Source of the DNA: Pseudomonadota bacterium
GTDB lineage: Bacteria > Pseudomonadota > Gammaproteobacteria > Steroidobacterales > Steroidobacteraceae
NCBI GenBank assembly: GCA_021807675.1
Contig: JAKBCR010000016.1
Location: 1-37,964 of the forward strand
Direction: 5' to 3'
Length of the DNA: 37,964 nucleotides
In this document: positions 24,207-32,806 of the stretch, piece after piece
Layout of the letters: each line of letters starts with the position of its first letter
Numbering within the stretch: the first letter of the stretch is position 1
Translations under genes and position numbers: made by a program
The notes under the pieces: model-generated
What the model saw: the letters and a program-made list of their open reading frames with translations, nothing else
What the model was told of the DNA's origin: nothing
The model's database searches: none

Positions 24207-25583
24207 CTACGGGGTGCTTTGCGGCTTTCCGCGCGGCCTGCCTCGCCGCGACCGCCCCCGGCGGCCGGGGTGATCTCCGGAATGTCCGCCGGAATGTCCG
24301 CCGGCATGTCCTCCCGAGTGTCCGCCACCCGAATGCCCGGAGTGCCTGGGCCGGTCCCCGCCGCCGCCGCGCATGCGCCGGTGGGATCGGGGCGGCAGCT
24401 CGCCCTCGGCGAGTCCCGTGGCCAGCATCTCCGGCCCGATCGGTGCGGAGGGTATCTTGTGCCCGATGTAGCCCTCTATCTCGGGCAGGGAGACCGCGAA
24501 CTCCTCGCACGCGAAGCTGATCGCATCCCCCTCGGCGCCGGCGCGGGCAGTGCGCCCGATACGGTGGACGTAATCGGCGGCATCCTGCGGCAGGTCGAAG
24601 TTGAAGACGTGACTGACATCGGGGATGTGCAGGCCGCGCGAGGCGACGTCGGTGGCGATCAGCACCGCGAGGTCCCCGTTATGGAAGTCACGCAGAAAGC
24701 GAAGCCGCTTGGCCTGGGGCACGTCGCCGGAGAGCGCCTGCGCATGAAAACCGTTGGCTTTGAGCACGCTCTCCAGCCGCTCCGCCATCCGTTTGGTGTT
24801 GACGAAGATCATCGTGCGCCGGGCCTCGTTCTGGCGCAGGAGCCCGATGAGCAGCGGGACTTTCTCCTCCATGGAAGGGTAGTACATGATCTGCCGTACA
24901 CGGTCGACCGTCATCTTGTCGGGCTCGACGCGCACGAGCTCCGGGTTGTTCATGTGCTCGTAGGCGAGCTCCAGCACGCGGTACGAGAGCGTGGCAGAGA
25001 AGAGCATCGACTGGCGGCGCTCCGGCTGTGGCAGGCGGCGCAGGATGTAGCGGATGTCCGCTATGAACCCGAGATCGAACATCCTGTCGGCTTCATCCAG
25101 CACCAGCACCTGCGCATGCTTCAGGTCGAAGACGTGCTGTTTGTAGTAGTCGATCAGGCGGCCCGGCGTGCCAATGAGCACGTCGATGCCCTCTGCGAGC
25201 TGCCGCCGCTGCTTCTCGTAGTCGATGCCCCCGTACACGACGGCGTGTGCGAGGCCCGTATGCCGGCCCAGCGTTTCGGCGTCATGATGGATTTGCACCG
25301 CGAGCTCGCGCGTGGGTGCGACGATGAGCGCCCTGATGGAGGTCGGACTGCGGCTCGCCGCCGCAGGCCGCGTGAGCAGCGAGTGATACAGGGCGACCAG
25401 GAACGCAGCGGTCTTGCCCGTGCCGGTTTGCGCCTGTCCGGCGACATCGCGACCGGAAAGTGCAATCGGCAGCGTCTGCGCCTGGATTGGTGTGCAGTGG
25501 GTGAAGCCGGCGTCGCGAATGCCCTGCAGGACGGGCGGGGCGAGGCCGAAGCTGTCGAAGGTGGGAGAGTGTGGATCAGTCAT
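24207..25583 (-). CDS. rhlB: ATP-dependent RNA helicase RhlB
   Basis: RhlB is the DEAD-box helicase of the RNA degradosome. The 458-residue protein has motif I AQTGTGKT (51-58), motif II DEAD (163-166), motif III SAT (196-198) and motif [12 protein letters not shown] (340-349), and matches E. coli RhlB closely throughout the core. The neighbourhood rhlB/trxA/rho is the same as in E. coli, which confirms the call over RhlE. The tail differs: residues 413-440 are a Gly/His repeat followed by a basic [13 protein letters not shown] end. The ATG at 25583 is taken; a TTG one codon upstream is also in frame. Confidence 0.92.
   Translation of the reverse strand: MTDPHSPTFDSFGLAPPVLQGIRDAGFTHCTPIQAQTLPIALSGRDVAGQAQTGTGKTAAFLVALYHSLLTRPAAASRSPTSIRALIVAPTRELAVQIHHDAETLGRHTGLAHAVVYGGIDYEKQRRQLAEGIDVLIGTPGRLIDYYKQHVFDLKHAQVLVLDEADRMFDLGFIADIRYILRRLPQPERRQSMLFSATLSYRVLELAYEHMNNPELVRVEPDKMTVDRVRQIMYYPSMEEKVPLLIGLLRQNEARRTMIFVNTKRMAERLESVLKANGFHAQALSGDVPQAKRLRFLRDFHNGDLAVLIATDVASRGLHIPDVSHVFNFDLPQDAADYVHRIGRTARAGAEGDAISFACEEFAVSLPEIEGYIGHKIPSAPIGPEMLATGLAEGELPPRSHRRMRGGGGDRPRHSGHSGGGHSGGHAGGHSGGHSGDHPGRRGRSRRGRPRGKPQSTP
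24270..24344 (-). repeat. 12-bp tandem repeat coding the RhlB Gly/His tail
   Basis: On the plus strand, units like GGAATGTCCGCC are repeated several times with small changes. They code for [16 protein letters not shown], so the tail probably grew by unit duplication. The count may vary between strains. Confidence 0.75.
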
Positions 25584-25594
25584 CAATAAGGACT

Positions 25595-25721
25595 TATAAT
25601 GTTACTCGGACGGGATTGGTGGGTCTTGCAAAATCGGCCCGGAAGCGCTACAAAGCGTATCAAGACGGCGGGCCAACGGCCCCCACCTGCCTGCCCCGGT
25701 ACCTTCACCAGCAGGCTTTTT
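25595..25721 (+). ncRNA. Candidate leader RNA between rhlB and trxA
   Basis: TATAAT at 25595-25600 is a perfect -10 hexamer (the -35 is weak). GCCTGC / GCAGGC with TTTTT (25689-25721) is a small intrinsic terminator. Together they could produce a short RNA or an attenuated trxA-rho leader. There is no gene in 25584-25887. The pair of signals is seen; the transcript is inference. Confidence 0.25.
25689..25721 (+). terminator. Terminator or attenuator upstream of trxA
   Basis: A 6-bp stem GCCTGC / GCAGGC with a 16-base loop is followed by five T residues. It faces the same way as trxA and lies 166 bases before its start, so it could act as an attenuator for the trxA-rho message. Confidence 0.5.
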
Positions 25722-25887
25722 CCTAATAGGCTCAAGCTCGATACTCATTTCACGAGTTAGTGTAACCGTTTGACGGGTGCTTCTGGCACGGACTTTCCCG
25801 GTCTCCCACCCGTTTTCGCCAATCCAAGTCCTTCGCTAAACGAAGAAGACGACTTTCGCACTCTGCATTCGACGGAGGTTGAACCGC

Positions 25888-26217
25888 GTGAGCAATCCGC
25901 ACATCGTGCATACCAGTGACGCCACCTTTGCCCAGGACGTCCTCAAGTCCGACAAGCCCGTGCTCCTCGATTTCTGGGCGGAGTGGTGCGGTCCCTGCAA
26001 GATGATCGCGCCGATCCTGGACGAGATCGCGGGCGAATACCAGGAGCGTCTCAGGATCGCCAAGCTCAACATTGACGAGAATCCGCAGACCCCGCCGAAG
26101 TACGGCATCCGCGGCATTCCCACGCTCATCCTCTTCAAGAGCGGCACGGTCCAGGCTCAGAAGGTCGGGGCCTTGTCCAAATCGCAACTATCGGCATTCC
26201 TGGACAGCAACCTGTGA
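25888..26217 (+). CDS. trxA: Thioredoxin 1
   Basis: This 109-residue cytosolic disulfide reductase has the active site WCGPC (C34 and C37), the cis-Pro loop GIRGIPTL and a C-terminal [15 protein letters not shown]. The sequence follows E. coli TrxA along its whole length. The GTG at 25888 is chosen because GGAGG at 25874-25878 is nine bases upstream and the protein then matches the E. coli N-terminus; a TTG at 25879 would sit on the ribosome site. Its stop overlaps the rho start (GTGA, 26214-26217), so the two are co-translated. Confidence 0.97.
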   Translation: MSNPHIVHTSDATFAQDVLKSDKPVLLDFWAEWCGPCKMIAPILDEIAGEYQERLRIAKLNIDENPQTPPKYGIRGIPTLILFKSGTVQAQKVGALSKSQLSAFLDSNL

Positions 26218-27689
26218 GAGGCTATCTCGGCAATCAGGGCCGCAATCGGCCCAAGGGCCCGCGCCACGGTAATCGCGACCGCGACGGCAACCGCGACCGC
26301 GACCGCGACGGCAACCGCGCCAATGGCAACGGTGGCGGCCGGCCCGATGACCTGATGCACGAGGCGGAAGCCCTCGACGCCGACGACTCGGAGATCATCA
26401 GTCCCGCGGAGCTCATCCAGTCGCGGGCTTCGATGAACCTCACGGAGCTCAAGGCGAAGCCCATCCACGAGCTGGTGAAGGTCGCCGAGTCCATGGGACT
26501 CGAGAGCCTCGCCCGCTCGCGCAAGCAGGACATCATCTTCTCCATCCTCAAGGCGCACGCCCGCAATGGGGAGAACATCTACGGCGACGGAGTGCTCGAG
26601 ATCCTGCAGGACGGCTTCGGCTTCCTGCGCTCGGCCGATGGCTCCTACCTGGCCGGACCCGACGACATCTATGTCAGTCCCAGCCAGATCCGCCGCTTCA
26701 ACCTGCGCACCGGCGATACCATCTCCGGGCTCATTCGACCGCCGAAGGACGGGGAGCGCTATTTCGCGCTTCTCAAGGTCGGCGAGATCAACTTCGATTC
26801 CCCCGACAGCTCGCGGACCAAGGTTCTCTTCGAGAACCTGACGCCGTTTCACCCCACCAAGCGCCTGAAGCTCGAGCGCGGCAATGGCTCCACGGAGGAC
26901 CTGACTGCCCGCACCATCGACCTCGTGGCGCCGATCGGCAAGGGCCAGCGCGGCCTCATCGTCTCACCGCCCAAGGCCGGCAAGACGATGCTGCTGCAGA
27001 ACATCGCCACCGCCATCACCGCCAATCATCCCGAGGTCTACCTCATCGTCCTGCTCATCGACGAGCGGCCGGAGGAAGTGACCGAGATGCAGCGCACCGT
27101 CAAGGGCGAGGTGGTCTCGAGCACGTTCGACGAGCCCGCGGCCCGCCACGTGCAGGTCGCGGAAATGGTCATCGAGAAGGCCAAGCGCCTCGTGGAGCAC
27201 AAGAAGGACGTCGTCATCCTCCTCGACTCGATCACGCGGCTCGCGCGCGCCTACAATACCGTCGTGCCCTCATCGGGTAAGGTGCTGACCGGCGGTGTCG
27301 ACGCCAACGCGCTGCAGCGGCCGAAGCGCTTCTTCGGCGCGGCGCGCAACATCGAGGAAGGCGGCAGCCTCACCATCCTCGCCACCGCCCTGATCGACAC
27401 CGGCTCGAAGATGGACGACGTGATCTACGAGGAGTTCAAGGGCACCGGCAACAGCGAGATCCATCTCGATCGGCGCATCTCGGAAAAGCGCGTGTTCCCC
27501 GCGGTCAACATCAACCGCTCCGGCACCCGCAAGGAAGAGCTCATCACCGATCAGGGAGAGCTCGCCAAGATGTGGATCCTGCGCAAGCTCCTGCACCCCA
27601 TGGACGAGCTCGCCGCCATCGAATTCCTGCTCGACAAGATGAAGGACACGAAGTCGAATAGTGAGTTTTTCGAGGCGATGAAGCGCTAG
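26214..27689 (+). CDS. rho: Transcription termination factor Rho, N-terminally extended
   Basis: Rho is the hexameric RNA-dependent ATPase that ends many transcripts. From residue 74 ([20 protein letters not shown]) the protein matches E. coli Rho (419 aa): the N-terminal helical domain, cold-shock RNA-binding domain ([11 protein letters not shown]), Walker A PPKAGKT (252-258), DERPEE, and the Q- and R-loop regions ([20 protein letters not shown]). The first 73 residues are extra and low-complexity, with repeated RDRDGN units. GTG 26214 overlaps the trxA stop and keeps the frame open; ATG 26433 would give the E. coli-like size but has no ribosome site at normal spacing. The long form is preferred, with that caveat. 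Confidence 0.93.
   Translation: MRGYLGNQGRNRPKGPRHGNRDRDGNRDRDRDGNRANGNGGGRPDDLMHEAEALDADDSEIISPAELIQSRASMNLTELKAKPIHELVKVAESMGLESLARSRKQDIIFSILKAHARNGENIYGDGVLEILQDGFGFLRSADGSYLAGPDDIYVSPSQIRRFNLRTGDTISGLIRPPKDGERYFALLKVGEINFDSPDSSRTKVLFENLTPFHPTKRLKLERGNGSTEDLTARTIDLVAPIGKGQRGLIVSPPKAGKTMLLQNIATAITANHPEVYLIVLLIDERPEEVTEMQRTVKGEVVSSTFDEPAARHVQVAEMVIEKAKRLVEHKKDVVILLDSITRLARAYNTVVPSSGKVLTGGVDANALQRPKRFFGAARNIEEGGSLTILATALIDTGSKMDDVIYEEFKGTGNSEIHLDRRISEKRVFPAVNINRSGTRKEELITDQGELAKMWILRKLLHPMDELAAIEFLLDKMKDTKSNSEFFEAMKR
26274..26320 (+). repeat. Tandem repeat in the Rho N-terminal extension
   Basis: CGCGACCGCGACGGCAAC occurs twice with extra CGCGAC units between. It codes for [16 protein letters not shown], a disordered segment of alternating Arg and Asp. 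Slippage could change its length. Confidence 0.75.
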
Positions 27690-27727
27690 CGATTTGTCGG
27701 GTGCCCTGTAAAGTTTCCAATTGATCC

Positions 27728-27748
27728 CCCAAAGATTCCGTCTTTGGG
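27728..27748 (+). terminator. Hairpin after rho
   Basis: CCCAAAGA-TTCCG-TCTTTGGG is a perfect 8-bp stem 38 bases after the rho stop. No T-run follows directly, so it may be a 3'-end structure rather than an efficient terminator. Confidence 0.45.
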
Positions 27749-27768
27749 CCAATACGCATCGAGAAACA

Positions 27769-27836
27769 AGGAATTTTTTTTCAGGGAAATGCCCCTAAAA
27801 AATTCCTGGCAGTGCAGATCTCAATTTTGACACTGC
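27769..27836. repeat. AT-rich inverted repeats downstream of rho
   Basis: Two nested structures are seen. AGGAATTTTTT / AAAAAATTCCT (27769-27779 and 27797-27807) flanks an inner AGGG / CCCT. GCAGTG / CACTGC (27809-27814 and 27831-27836) flanks an AT-rich loop. The composition differs sharply from the surrounding GC-rich DNA. This may be a terminator pair or the edge of a decayed mobile element. From here to 28132 I see no gene. Confidence 0.5.
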
Positions 27837-28132
27837 ATTTGGAACGAAAGACCGCACTGAACGAGCCGGCCCGCTCCATCCAGGGAGCGGCCGGCGCGGC
27901 GGGACTTGTCTTTCTGCGCCCCGAACCCGACCGATTAGTTGCCGGGCGCTGCGGCGGAGCGCCGACTGGATGCCCACTCCCGCCGACGATCCTGGCCAAT
28001 GCCGCAGTCGGTCGGGAAATCCGAATGGGTGCAAATGGGCGTCGAAATGGGTTCGCTGGCTAGAGTAAGTCGCTTGCACTAGAGGCGTGCTTGATGCGGG
28101 TGGCCCCGGGGTCCCGGCAGCTACCGCCCAGA

Positions 28133-28150
28133 ATGACGGGTGCCCGTCAT
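28133..28150. promoter_or_regulatory. Operator-like palindrome at an antitoxin-like start
   Basis: ATGACGGG-TG-CCCGTCAT is a perfect 8-bp inverted repeat whose right end overlaps the ATG at 28149. Antitoxin genes are often autoregulated from such sites, so it would fit the remnant that follows. Confidence 0.35.
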
Positions 28151-28452
28151 GCTCCCCATCACCCTGAAGCGGGCCCGCAATCTGGCGCTCGACTTGCCCT
28201 GCCGAGGAACGCGCCGCTCTGGCGCACGAGATCCTCATGAGCCTCGTGGGCCCACTCGCTGCCCCGCTTCGGGCGGAGGCGCTCGTCGAGGCCCGCCACG
28301 ATTGGGAAAGGAGACACAGGCGTCTGACTCATGCAGAACTGATCAGGCGCTTGCCGCTCTCGTCGATGCCAACACGGGAAAAGTGCGCTGTCAGCTATCG
28401 CGGCTCTACCTGCCGGCCATACGCACATGTCCTGATGCGGTCGACGGTGTAG
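28149..28452 (+). pseudogene. Frameshifted addiction-module (antitoxin-like) remnant
   Basis: The frame from ATG 28149 begins MLPITLKRARNLALDLP and then loses sense. Removing one C from the CCC at 28197-28199 continues it as AEERAALAHEILMSL, and the second frame runs on to a stop at 28452 (including EARHDWERRHRRLTHAELI). The joined N-terminus has the pattern of small addiction-module component proteins (TIGR02574 type), with L-x-L-P-x-E-E-R-x-x-L-A. No partner toxin gene is seen. The C-terminal part does not match well, so the call is tentative. The rest of 28453-28640 holds no gene. Confidence 0.4.
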
Positions 28453-28640
28453 ACTGACAGCATCGCGGCGCATGGGAATTGTCACGCCACGCTCAGGCCC
28501 GACGATGGTAGCCTATGGTCACCGGCGCTTTACCTGATGAGCGTGTGGTGTCGCCGCAATGGATTGCATGCATGTGACAGTCGGCTCTCGCTCGAGGTCA
28601 GGTAGGCGCTTGCGTCGATCGCCGAGCAGGTACGATACCC

Positions 28641-28967
28641 ATGGCGGAGGACGACACCCTGAAGCGGCTGCTGGCGGCTGAATCAAAAGCCGAAGAGATC
28701 ATCGCGTCCGCCGATCGGCAGCGCGCGGCATTGATCGAGCAGGCCAAGCGGGCCGCCCAGGCCGCGCAGACGAAGCACGCGCAACACGTCACTGAGGTCG
28801 TTGCCTCCTTCATGGCACAAGCCGATGAGCGAGCCGCGCAGACGATCGCGGAGCTCAAACGGCGCTATGCCGAGCGATCGGATGCCATGAAGGCCGCCGC
28901 GGAGCTCACCAGGGCGCAGGCGCTCGATGCGGCCGTCACCCTGCTGATCGGTACCCGCAAGAGCTAG
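28641..28967 (+). CDS. atpH: A/V-type ATPase subunit G/H (peripheral stalk)
   Basis: This 108-residue protein is a nearly continuous helix rich in Ala, Glu, Arg and Lys (LKRLLAAESKAEEIIASADR at the start), as expected for the peripheral-stalk coiled coil that pairs with subunit E. The sequence is low in specific motifs, so the call rests on its composition and on being the first gene of the ATPase operon. The ATG at 28641 has an upstream GAGCAGG. The next start follows two bases after the stop. Symbols in this operon follow archaeal naming. Confidence 0.75.
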   Translation: MAEDDTLKRLLAAESKAEEIIASADRQRAALIEQAKRAAQAAQTKHAQHVTEVVASFMAQADERAAQTIAELKRRYAERSDAMKAAAELTRAQALDAAVTLLIGTRKS

Positions 28968-28969
28968 CC

Positions 28970-30007
28970 GTGAGCGTTGCTCGTTACGCCTATCTCAACG
29001 CGCGAGTCAGCGTGTTCGCCGAGAGACTGCTCGACCTGGATGAGATTCAGGCGCTGGTCGAGGGACACGTCACCCGGCCCGGCGCAATCCCGCCTGAGCT
29101 TGCCAGGGAGGCGGCCGGCGCCGGGCTTGCCGATGATCTCGATCAAGGGCACATCACCGTTCTGCTGCGGGAGCTGGCGGTGCTGATCCGACCACTCTCC
29201 GGGCCTGCCCGTGACCTGCTCTCATACTGGGCGCACCGATTCGAGCTCACCAACCTGAAGGTCATCATTCGCGGCAAGATGGCCGGCCAGCCCCAGGTTG
29301 CAATCCAGCAGGATCTGCTCGACATGGGCAGCCTCGAGCGACTGCCTACCGTGGAGCTCGTGCAAACCGACAGCCTCGAGGAGTTGCTGCGGCGCTTGGA
29401 TCAAACCGCCTATGCGAGCATCACCGATCAGGCCCGTCAGCTGCTTGAACGAGGCGAAGCGTTGTTCGCGCTCGATGCGGCCATTGATCGGCGTTACTTC
29501 GCCGGCCTGGCGCGGCGTGGCAACGTGGTCGACAGTGCGGGCGGGCGGCAGCTGCGCGCTATCGTCGGCAGCGTCATCGACCGCGTCAACCTCGTATGGT
29601 TGCTGCGCTACCGCTTCGCCTACAACCTTCCACCGGCGCAAGCCTATTATCTGTTGATCCCGGCCGGCTACCGGCTGAGTGGCGGCCGATTGCAGCAATT
29701 GGCGCAAAGAGCGAGCTTCGAGGAAGTGATCGCGAGCCTGCCTGCGCCATTCGCTCGCCTGCTGGCCGGGACCCGCAACAGCACCGAGGCGACGCTCAGG
29801 CTGGAGTTCGAGACCTGGCACATCGCGAGCGATGTGCTTTACCACAGCTCCTTCAATGTCGCGCGGGCACTCGCATACATGGTGCTGAGAGAACGCGATC
29901 TGCGCCGCTGGCGAGCAATCGTTCGCGGACGGAACCTGCCCGCGACGCCGGATATGATCCGTACCGCCCTGGGTCTGCCGCTGCCCGAGGGTGGGCAATC
30001 GCATTGA
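28970..30007 (+). CDS. atpC: A/V-type ATPase subunit C (d-type)
   Basis: The 345-residue subunit C sits as a cap between the central shaft and the c-ring. The start reads SVARYAYLNARVSVFAERLL, typical of the family, and the YWAHRFELTNLKVIIRGKMAG segment matches the conserved domain. A later YHSSFNVARALAYMVLRERD repeats the pattern, consistent with the three-fold repeat of this subunit. The GTG at 28970 starts two bases after the G/H stop. Confidence 0.85.
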   Translation: MSVARYAYLNARVSVFAERLLDLDEIQALVEGHVTRPGAIPPELAREAAGAGLADDLDQGHITVLLRELAVLIRPLSGPARDLLSYWAHRFELTNLKVIIRGKMAGQPQVAIQQDLLDMGSLERLPTVELVQTDSLEELLRRLDQTAYASITDQARQLLERGEALFALDAAIDRRYFAGLARRGNVVDSAGGRQLRAIVGSVIDRVNLVWLLRYRFAYNLPPAQAYYLLIPAGYRLSGGRLQQLAQRASFEEVIASLPAPFARLLAGTRNSTEATLRLEFETWHIASDVLYHSSFNVARALAYMVLRERDLRRWRAIVRGRNLPATPDMIRTALGLPLPEGGQSH

Positions 30008-30028
30008 AGATGTCGATAGGGTCTGAAG

Positions 30029-31948
30029 ATGCTTAGACCGCAACGCATGAAACGCGTGGGGCTCGTCCTGCTGAAGGACGATGCGCCGCGCGCGGCATTG
30101 TTGTTGGCCGACTACGGCAGCTTCGCGCCGGAGCTTACCGAGGTCGTGCCCGAATCCCTGCCGGAGCTGGCGGGGGAAGGTTACCGCGCGGCGTATCGGG
30201 AGGCCAAGACGCGCCTCGACAGGATCCTGGCGCATTTCGCGATGCCGATCCCGGACGAAAGCGCTGAGCCCCTGCAGGCAGTCGCCGAGCCGCAGTTGCG
30301 GGAAGTGGGCGCGTGGCTGAAGGAGACCTGGACGCGCTGCTCGAAGGCGGAGGAGCGCATGCGCAAACTGCGAGAGGAGCATCGACGCACGGAGCAACTT
30401 CTGCAGGGCCTCGATCGATTCAGGAACATCGATATCGATCTCACGCGATTGCACGCGAAGGGCACGCTCCTCGACATGCGCATCGGCACGCTGCCTTCCG
30501 CAAACCTGCAACGCTTCGAGGAGGCGCTGCGCCTGGCCGGCTACACTGCCATTCCATTTTTCGCCGCTGAAGGAGTGGCTCACCTGATCATCGCGGGCGA
30601 CAGCGGACAGGCAGGCGCGATCGAGCGCGTACTGCAGGCGGCCAACTGGCACGCGACCGATGTGCCCGCGGAGTTTCATGGCAAGCCGGCCGAGGTGCGT
30701 GCGGATCTCACTGAGCGCATGCTGGGGCTGGATCGGCAGGCCGCCGAGGAAGAGCGGCAACGCCGCACTGAAGGGGCCCGGCCGGAGTTTCAGGCGAGAC
30801 TGGTCGCGGCTGCGCACACGCTGCGGCGTGCGGCTCCTTACGTGCAACTATCAGGTTTGATGCGCGGTCGGGGCGAGCTGGTCGCGGTCAGCGGCTGGGT
30901 TCCGGATAGCGGGCTGCGACCCTTGCAGCAGTGTCTGCAGGGGCAGCTTTGCGGCCGTTTCGTCCTGAGCGCACGCGCTCCGCGGGATGACGAGCATATG
31001 GGGGTACCCTCGCTGGTGAGCCATCGGCGCTGGTTGCGGCCGTTCGCCGCTCTCGTGCTCAACTATGGCGTGCCGCGCTACGACGAGATCGACCCCACCA
31101 TTCCGTTTGCGGTCTCCTTCGTGCTGATGTTCGGCATGATGTTCGGCGACCTGGGCCAGGGCGCCGTCATTGCGCTCGCCGGCGTGCTCTTCAGCAGGCG
31201 CCTCGGCGACTATGGCCCGCTCGTAGTGGCCGTCGGTGCGAGCTCGTCGTTCTTTGGCTTGCTGTACGGGAGCGTCTTCGGTTACGAGGGGCTCATTCCG
31301 GCGGTCTGGGTCTCGCCGTTATCCGACCCCATGTTGATGCTGCGCGTGGCACTCGGCTGGGGCATTGGATTCATCGTTCTGGCGACACTCCTGACCATCT
31401 ATAACCGGCTCATCGAGGGCCGCCTGCGGGATGCGCTGCTCGACAGCCACGGCGTCGCCGGTCTCGTCGCTTACCTGGGCTTGCTGGCGGGCGCCTGGCG
31501 GCTGCTCACCGCCGGGCAGCTCGGGGCCGCCATCCCTGGGGTGGTCTGCGCAGGCCTCGGTGCCATATTCGTGGACTCCTGGGAGAAAAGCGCCGGAAGC
31601 GCTTTCGCGGAGCGGGTCTTGATCTCTCTGGTGGAAGCGTACGAAGCGATCATGGCCTACCTCTCCAATACGGTGTCCTTTTTACGACTTGCGGCGTTCA
31701 GCTTGAATCATGTCGCTCTTTCCATCGCCATCTTCGCCCTGGGGAACATGCTGCACGCCGCGGGATACTGGGTGACGGTGCTGCTGGGTAACATATTCAT
31801 CCTGGTCCTCGAGGGCGGCATCGTCGCCATTCAGGCGATACGCCTGGAATACTACGAGGGCTTTTCGCGCTTTTTCAGCGGCGACGGCCGGCCCTTCCGA
31901 CCGCTCGCTCTGGGGAGCGAGCCCGGGATCGCGCTGCAAGATCGCTGA
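30029..31948 (+). CDS. atpI: A/V-type ATPase subunit I (a-type membrane subunit)
   Basis: The 639-residue protein has a soluble N-terminal half (about 1-350) with coiled coils and a C-terminal half with about seven membrane helices, beginning near FAVSFVLMFGMMFGDLGQG. The essential arginine that faces the c-ring is R553 in SFLRLAAFSLNH. Length and layout match bacterial and archaeal subunit I. ATG 30029 is used; a second ATG six codons in (30047) is possible. The next gene starts 25 bases on. Confidence 0.9.
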   Translation: MLRPQRMKRVGLVLLKDDAPRAALLLADYGSFAPELTEVVPESLPELAGEGYRAAYREAKTRLDRILAHFAMPIPDESAEPLQAVAEPQLREVGAWLKETWTRCSKAEERMRKLREEHRRTEQLLQGLDRFRNIDIDLTRLHAKGTLLDMRIGTLPSANLQRFEEALRLAGYTAIPFFAAEGVAHLIIAGDSGQAGAIERVLQAANWHATDVPAEFHGKPAEVRADLTERMLGLDRQAAEEERQRRTEGARPEFQARLVAAAHTLRRAAPYVQLSGLMRGRGELVAVSGWVPDSGLRPLQQCLQGQLCGRFVLSARAPRDDEHMGVPSLVSHRRWLRPFAALVLNYGVPRYDEIDPTIPFAVSFVLMFGMMFGDLGQGAVIALAGVLFSRRLGDYGPLVVAVGASSSFFGLLYGSVFGYEGLIPAVWVSPLSDPMLMLRVALGWGIGFIVLATLLTIYNRLIEGRLRDALLDSHGVAGLVAYLGLLAGAWRLLTAGQLGAAIPGVVCAGLGAIFVDSWEKSAGSAFAERVLISLVEAYEAIMAYLSNTVSFLRLAAFSLNHVALSIAIFALGNMLHAAGYWVTVLLGNIFILVLEGGIVAIQAIRLEYYEGFSRFFSGDGRPFRPLALGSEPGIALQDR

Positions 31949-31973
31949 CGGTCGAACCGAAGAAGGCATAACC

Positions 31974-32435
31974 ATGTACTGGCTGATCGCTATTCTCGCT
32001 GTGGCCGTGCTCGGCACTCTCGGTATCGGCGGTTACTTCGCGCTTCGCCCGCCGGCAGATAGCCGGCAGGCGCGGCGCTGGTGGCGGGGCACAATGGCCA
32101 TTCACCTGCTTTTGTTCTTCGGCGCCATTGGGGCGTTACTCCTGCTCGGCATCCATGCAGCGCTGGCTCAACAAGCGCCTGCGCCGCAGACACCCGCCGC
32201 GGCTGGCGGAATCTCTGTCGGCTTCGGGTTGGCGCTGCTCGGCGCCGGGCTGCCCACCGGTCTCGCGGCCCTCGGTGCAGGGCTCGCCGTCGGGCCGGTC
32301 GGCGCGGCTGCGCTCGCCGTCATCTCCGAGAAGCCCGAAATGTTGGGCCGCACTCTGATCTATCTTGGACTCGCCGAAGGCATCGCGATCTATGGCCTGG
32401 TCATCACGATTCTGCTGCTCGGGAAGATCGCATGA
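31974..32435 (+). CDS. atpK: A/V-type ATPase subunit K (c-ring) with extra N-terminal helices
   Basis: This 153-residue proteolipid has four predicted helices: 1-24, 41-60, 80-112 and 128-150. Only the last pair looks like the rotor hairpin, with GFGLALLGAGLPTGLAALGA and the ion-binding glutamate E135 in GLAEGIAIYGL. The first two helices have no carboxylate. They are joined by a basic loop and followed by AQQAPAPQTPAAA, so they may be an insertion aid or a removed leader. The stop overlaps the F start (ATGA, 32432-32435). Confidence 0.88.
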   Translation: MYWLIAILAVAVLGTLGIGGYFALRPPADSRQARRWWRGTMAIHLLLFFGAIGALLLLGIHAALAQQAPAPQTPAAAGGISVGFGLALLGAGLPTGLAALGAGLAVGPVGAAALAVISEKPEMLGRTLIYLGLAEGIAIYGLVITILLLGKIA

Positions 32436-32806
32436 GCACTGCGCAGCCGGGCACGTTGCCTCCTTTGCCCGAGCGGGCCCCTCCCGCTCGCCTGATTGCG
32501 CTGGGGAGCGCCGCGCTCACGGAAGGATTCGCCTTGATCGGTTTCGAGACCTATCCGGATCCGACACCCGAGGCGCTGGAAGATCTGCTGCGGGAACTGC
32601 TGCGGCGCCAGCAGGCCGCGCTGGTGGTGATCGAGCAGGGACTGGCGCAGAACCCGGGCCGGCAACTGATTCGCGCCCTGCGCGAGGGGGCGCGTATCGT
32701 GATCACGGAAATTCCAGCGCTGCAACAGCCTCCGCGCTACCGCTCACGAGTGGACCGGCTGGTGGAGAGCGTGCTCGGTACGAGCGCGCTCGAGCCCGCG
32801 CCATGA
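32432..32806 (+). CDS. atpF: A/V-type ATPase subunit F
   Basis: The 124-residue subunit F binds the central shaft. It has the expected small alpha/beta fold: ARLIALGSAALTEGFALIGF, then a helix and ALVVIEQGL, and REGARIVITEIPAL as the last strand. It overlaps K by four bases at its start and subunit E by four bases at its end (ATGA, 32803-32806). The family identification rests on length, fold pattern and operon position. Confidence 0.85.
   Translation: MSTAQPGTLPPLPERAPPARLIALGSAALTEGFALIGFETYPDPTPEALEDLLRELLRRQQAALVVIEQGLAQNPGRQLIRALREGARIVITEIPALQQPPRYRSRVDRLVESVLGTSALEPAP

Noticed and set aside
27781-28238. Minus-strand frames of 72 and 147 codons
   Set aside because: No domain, no ribosome site, and they cross inverted repeats. 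They may be traces of a decayed element but cannot be supported as genes.
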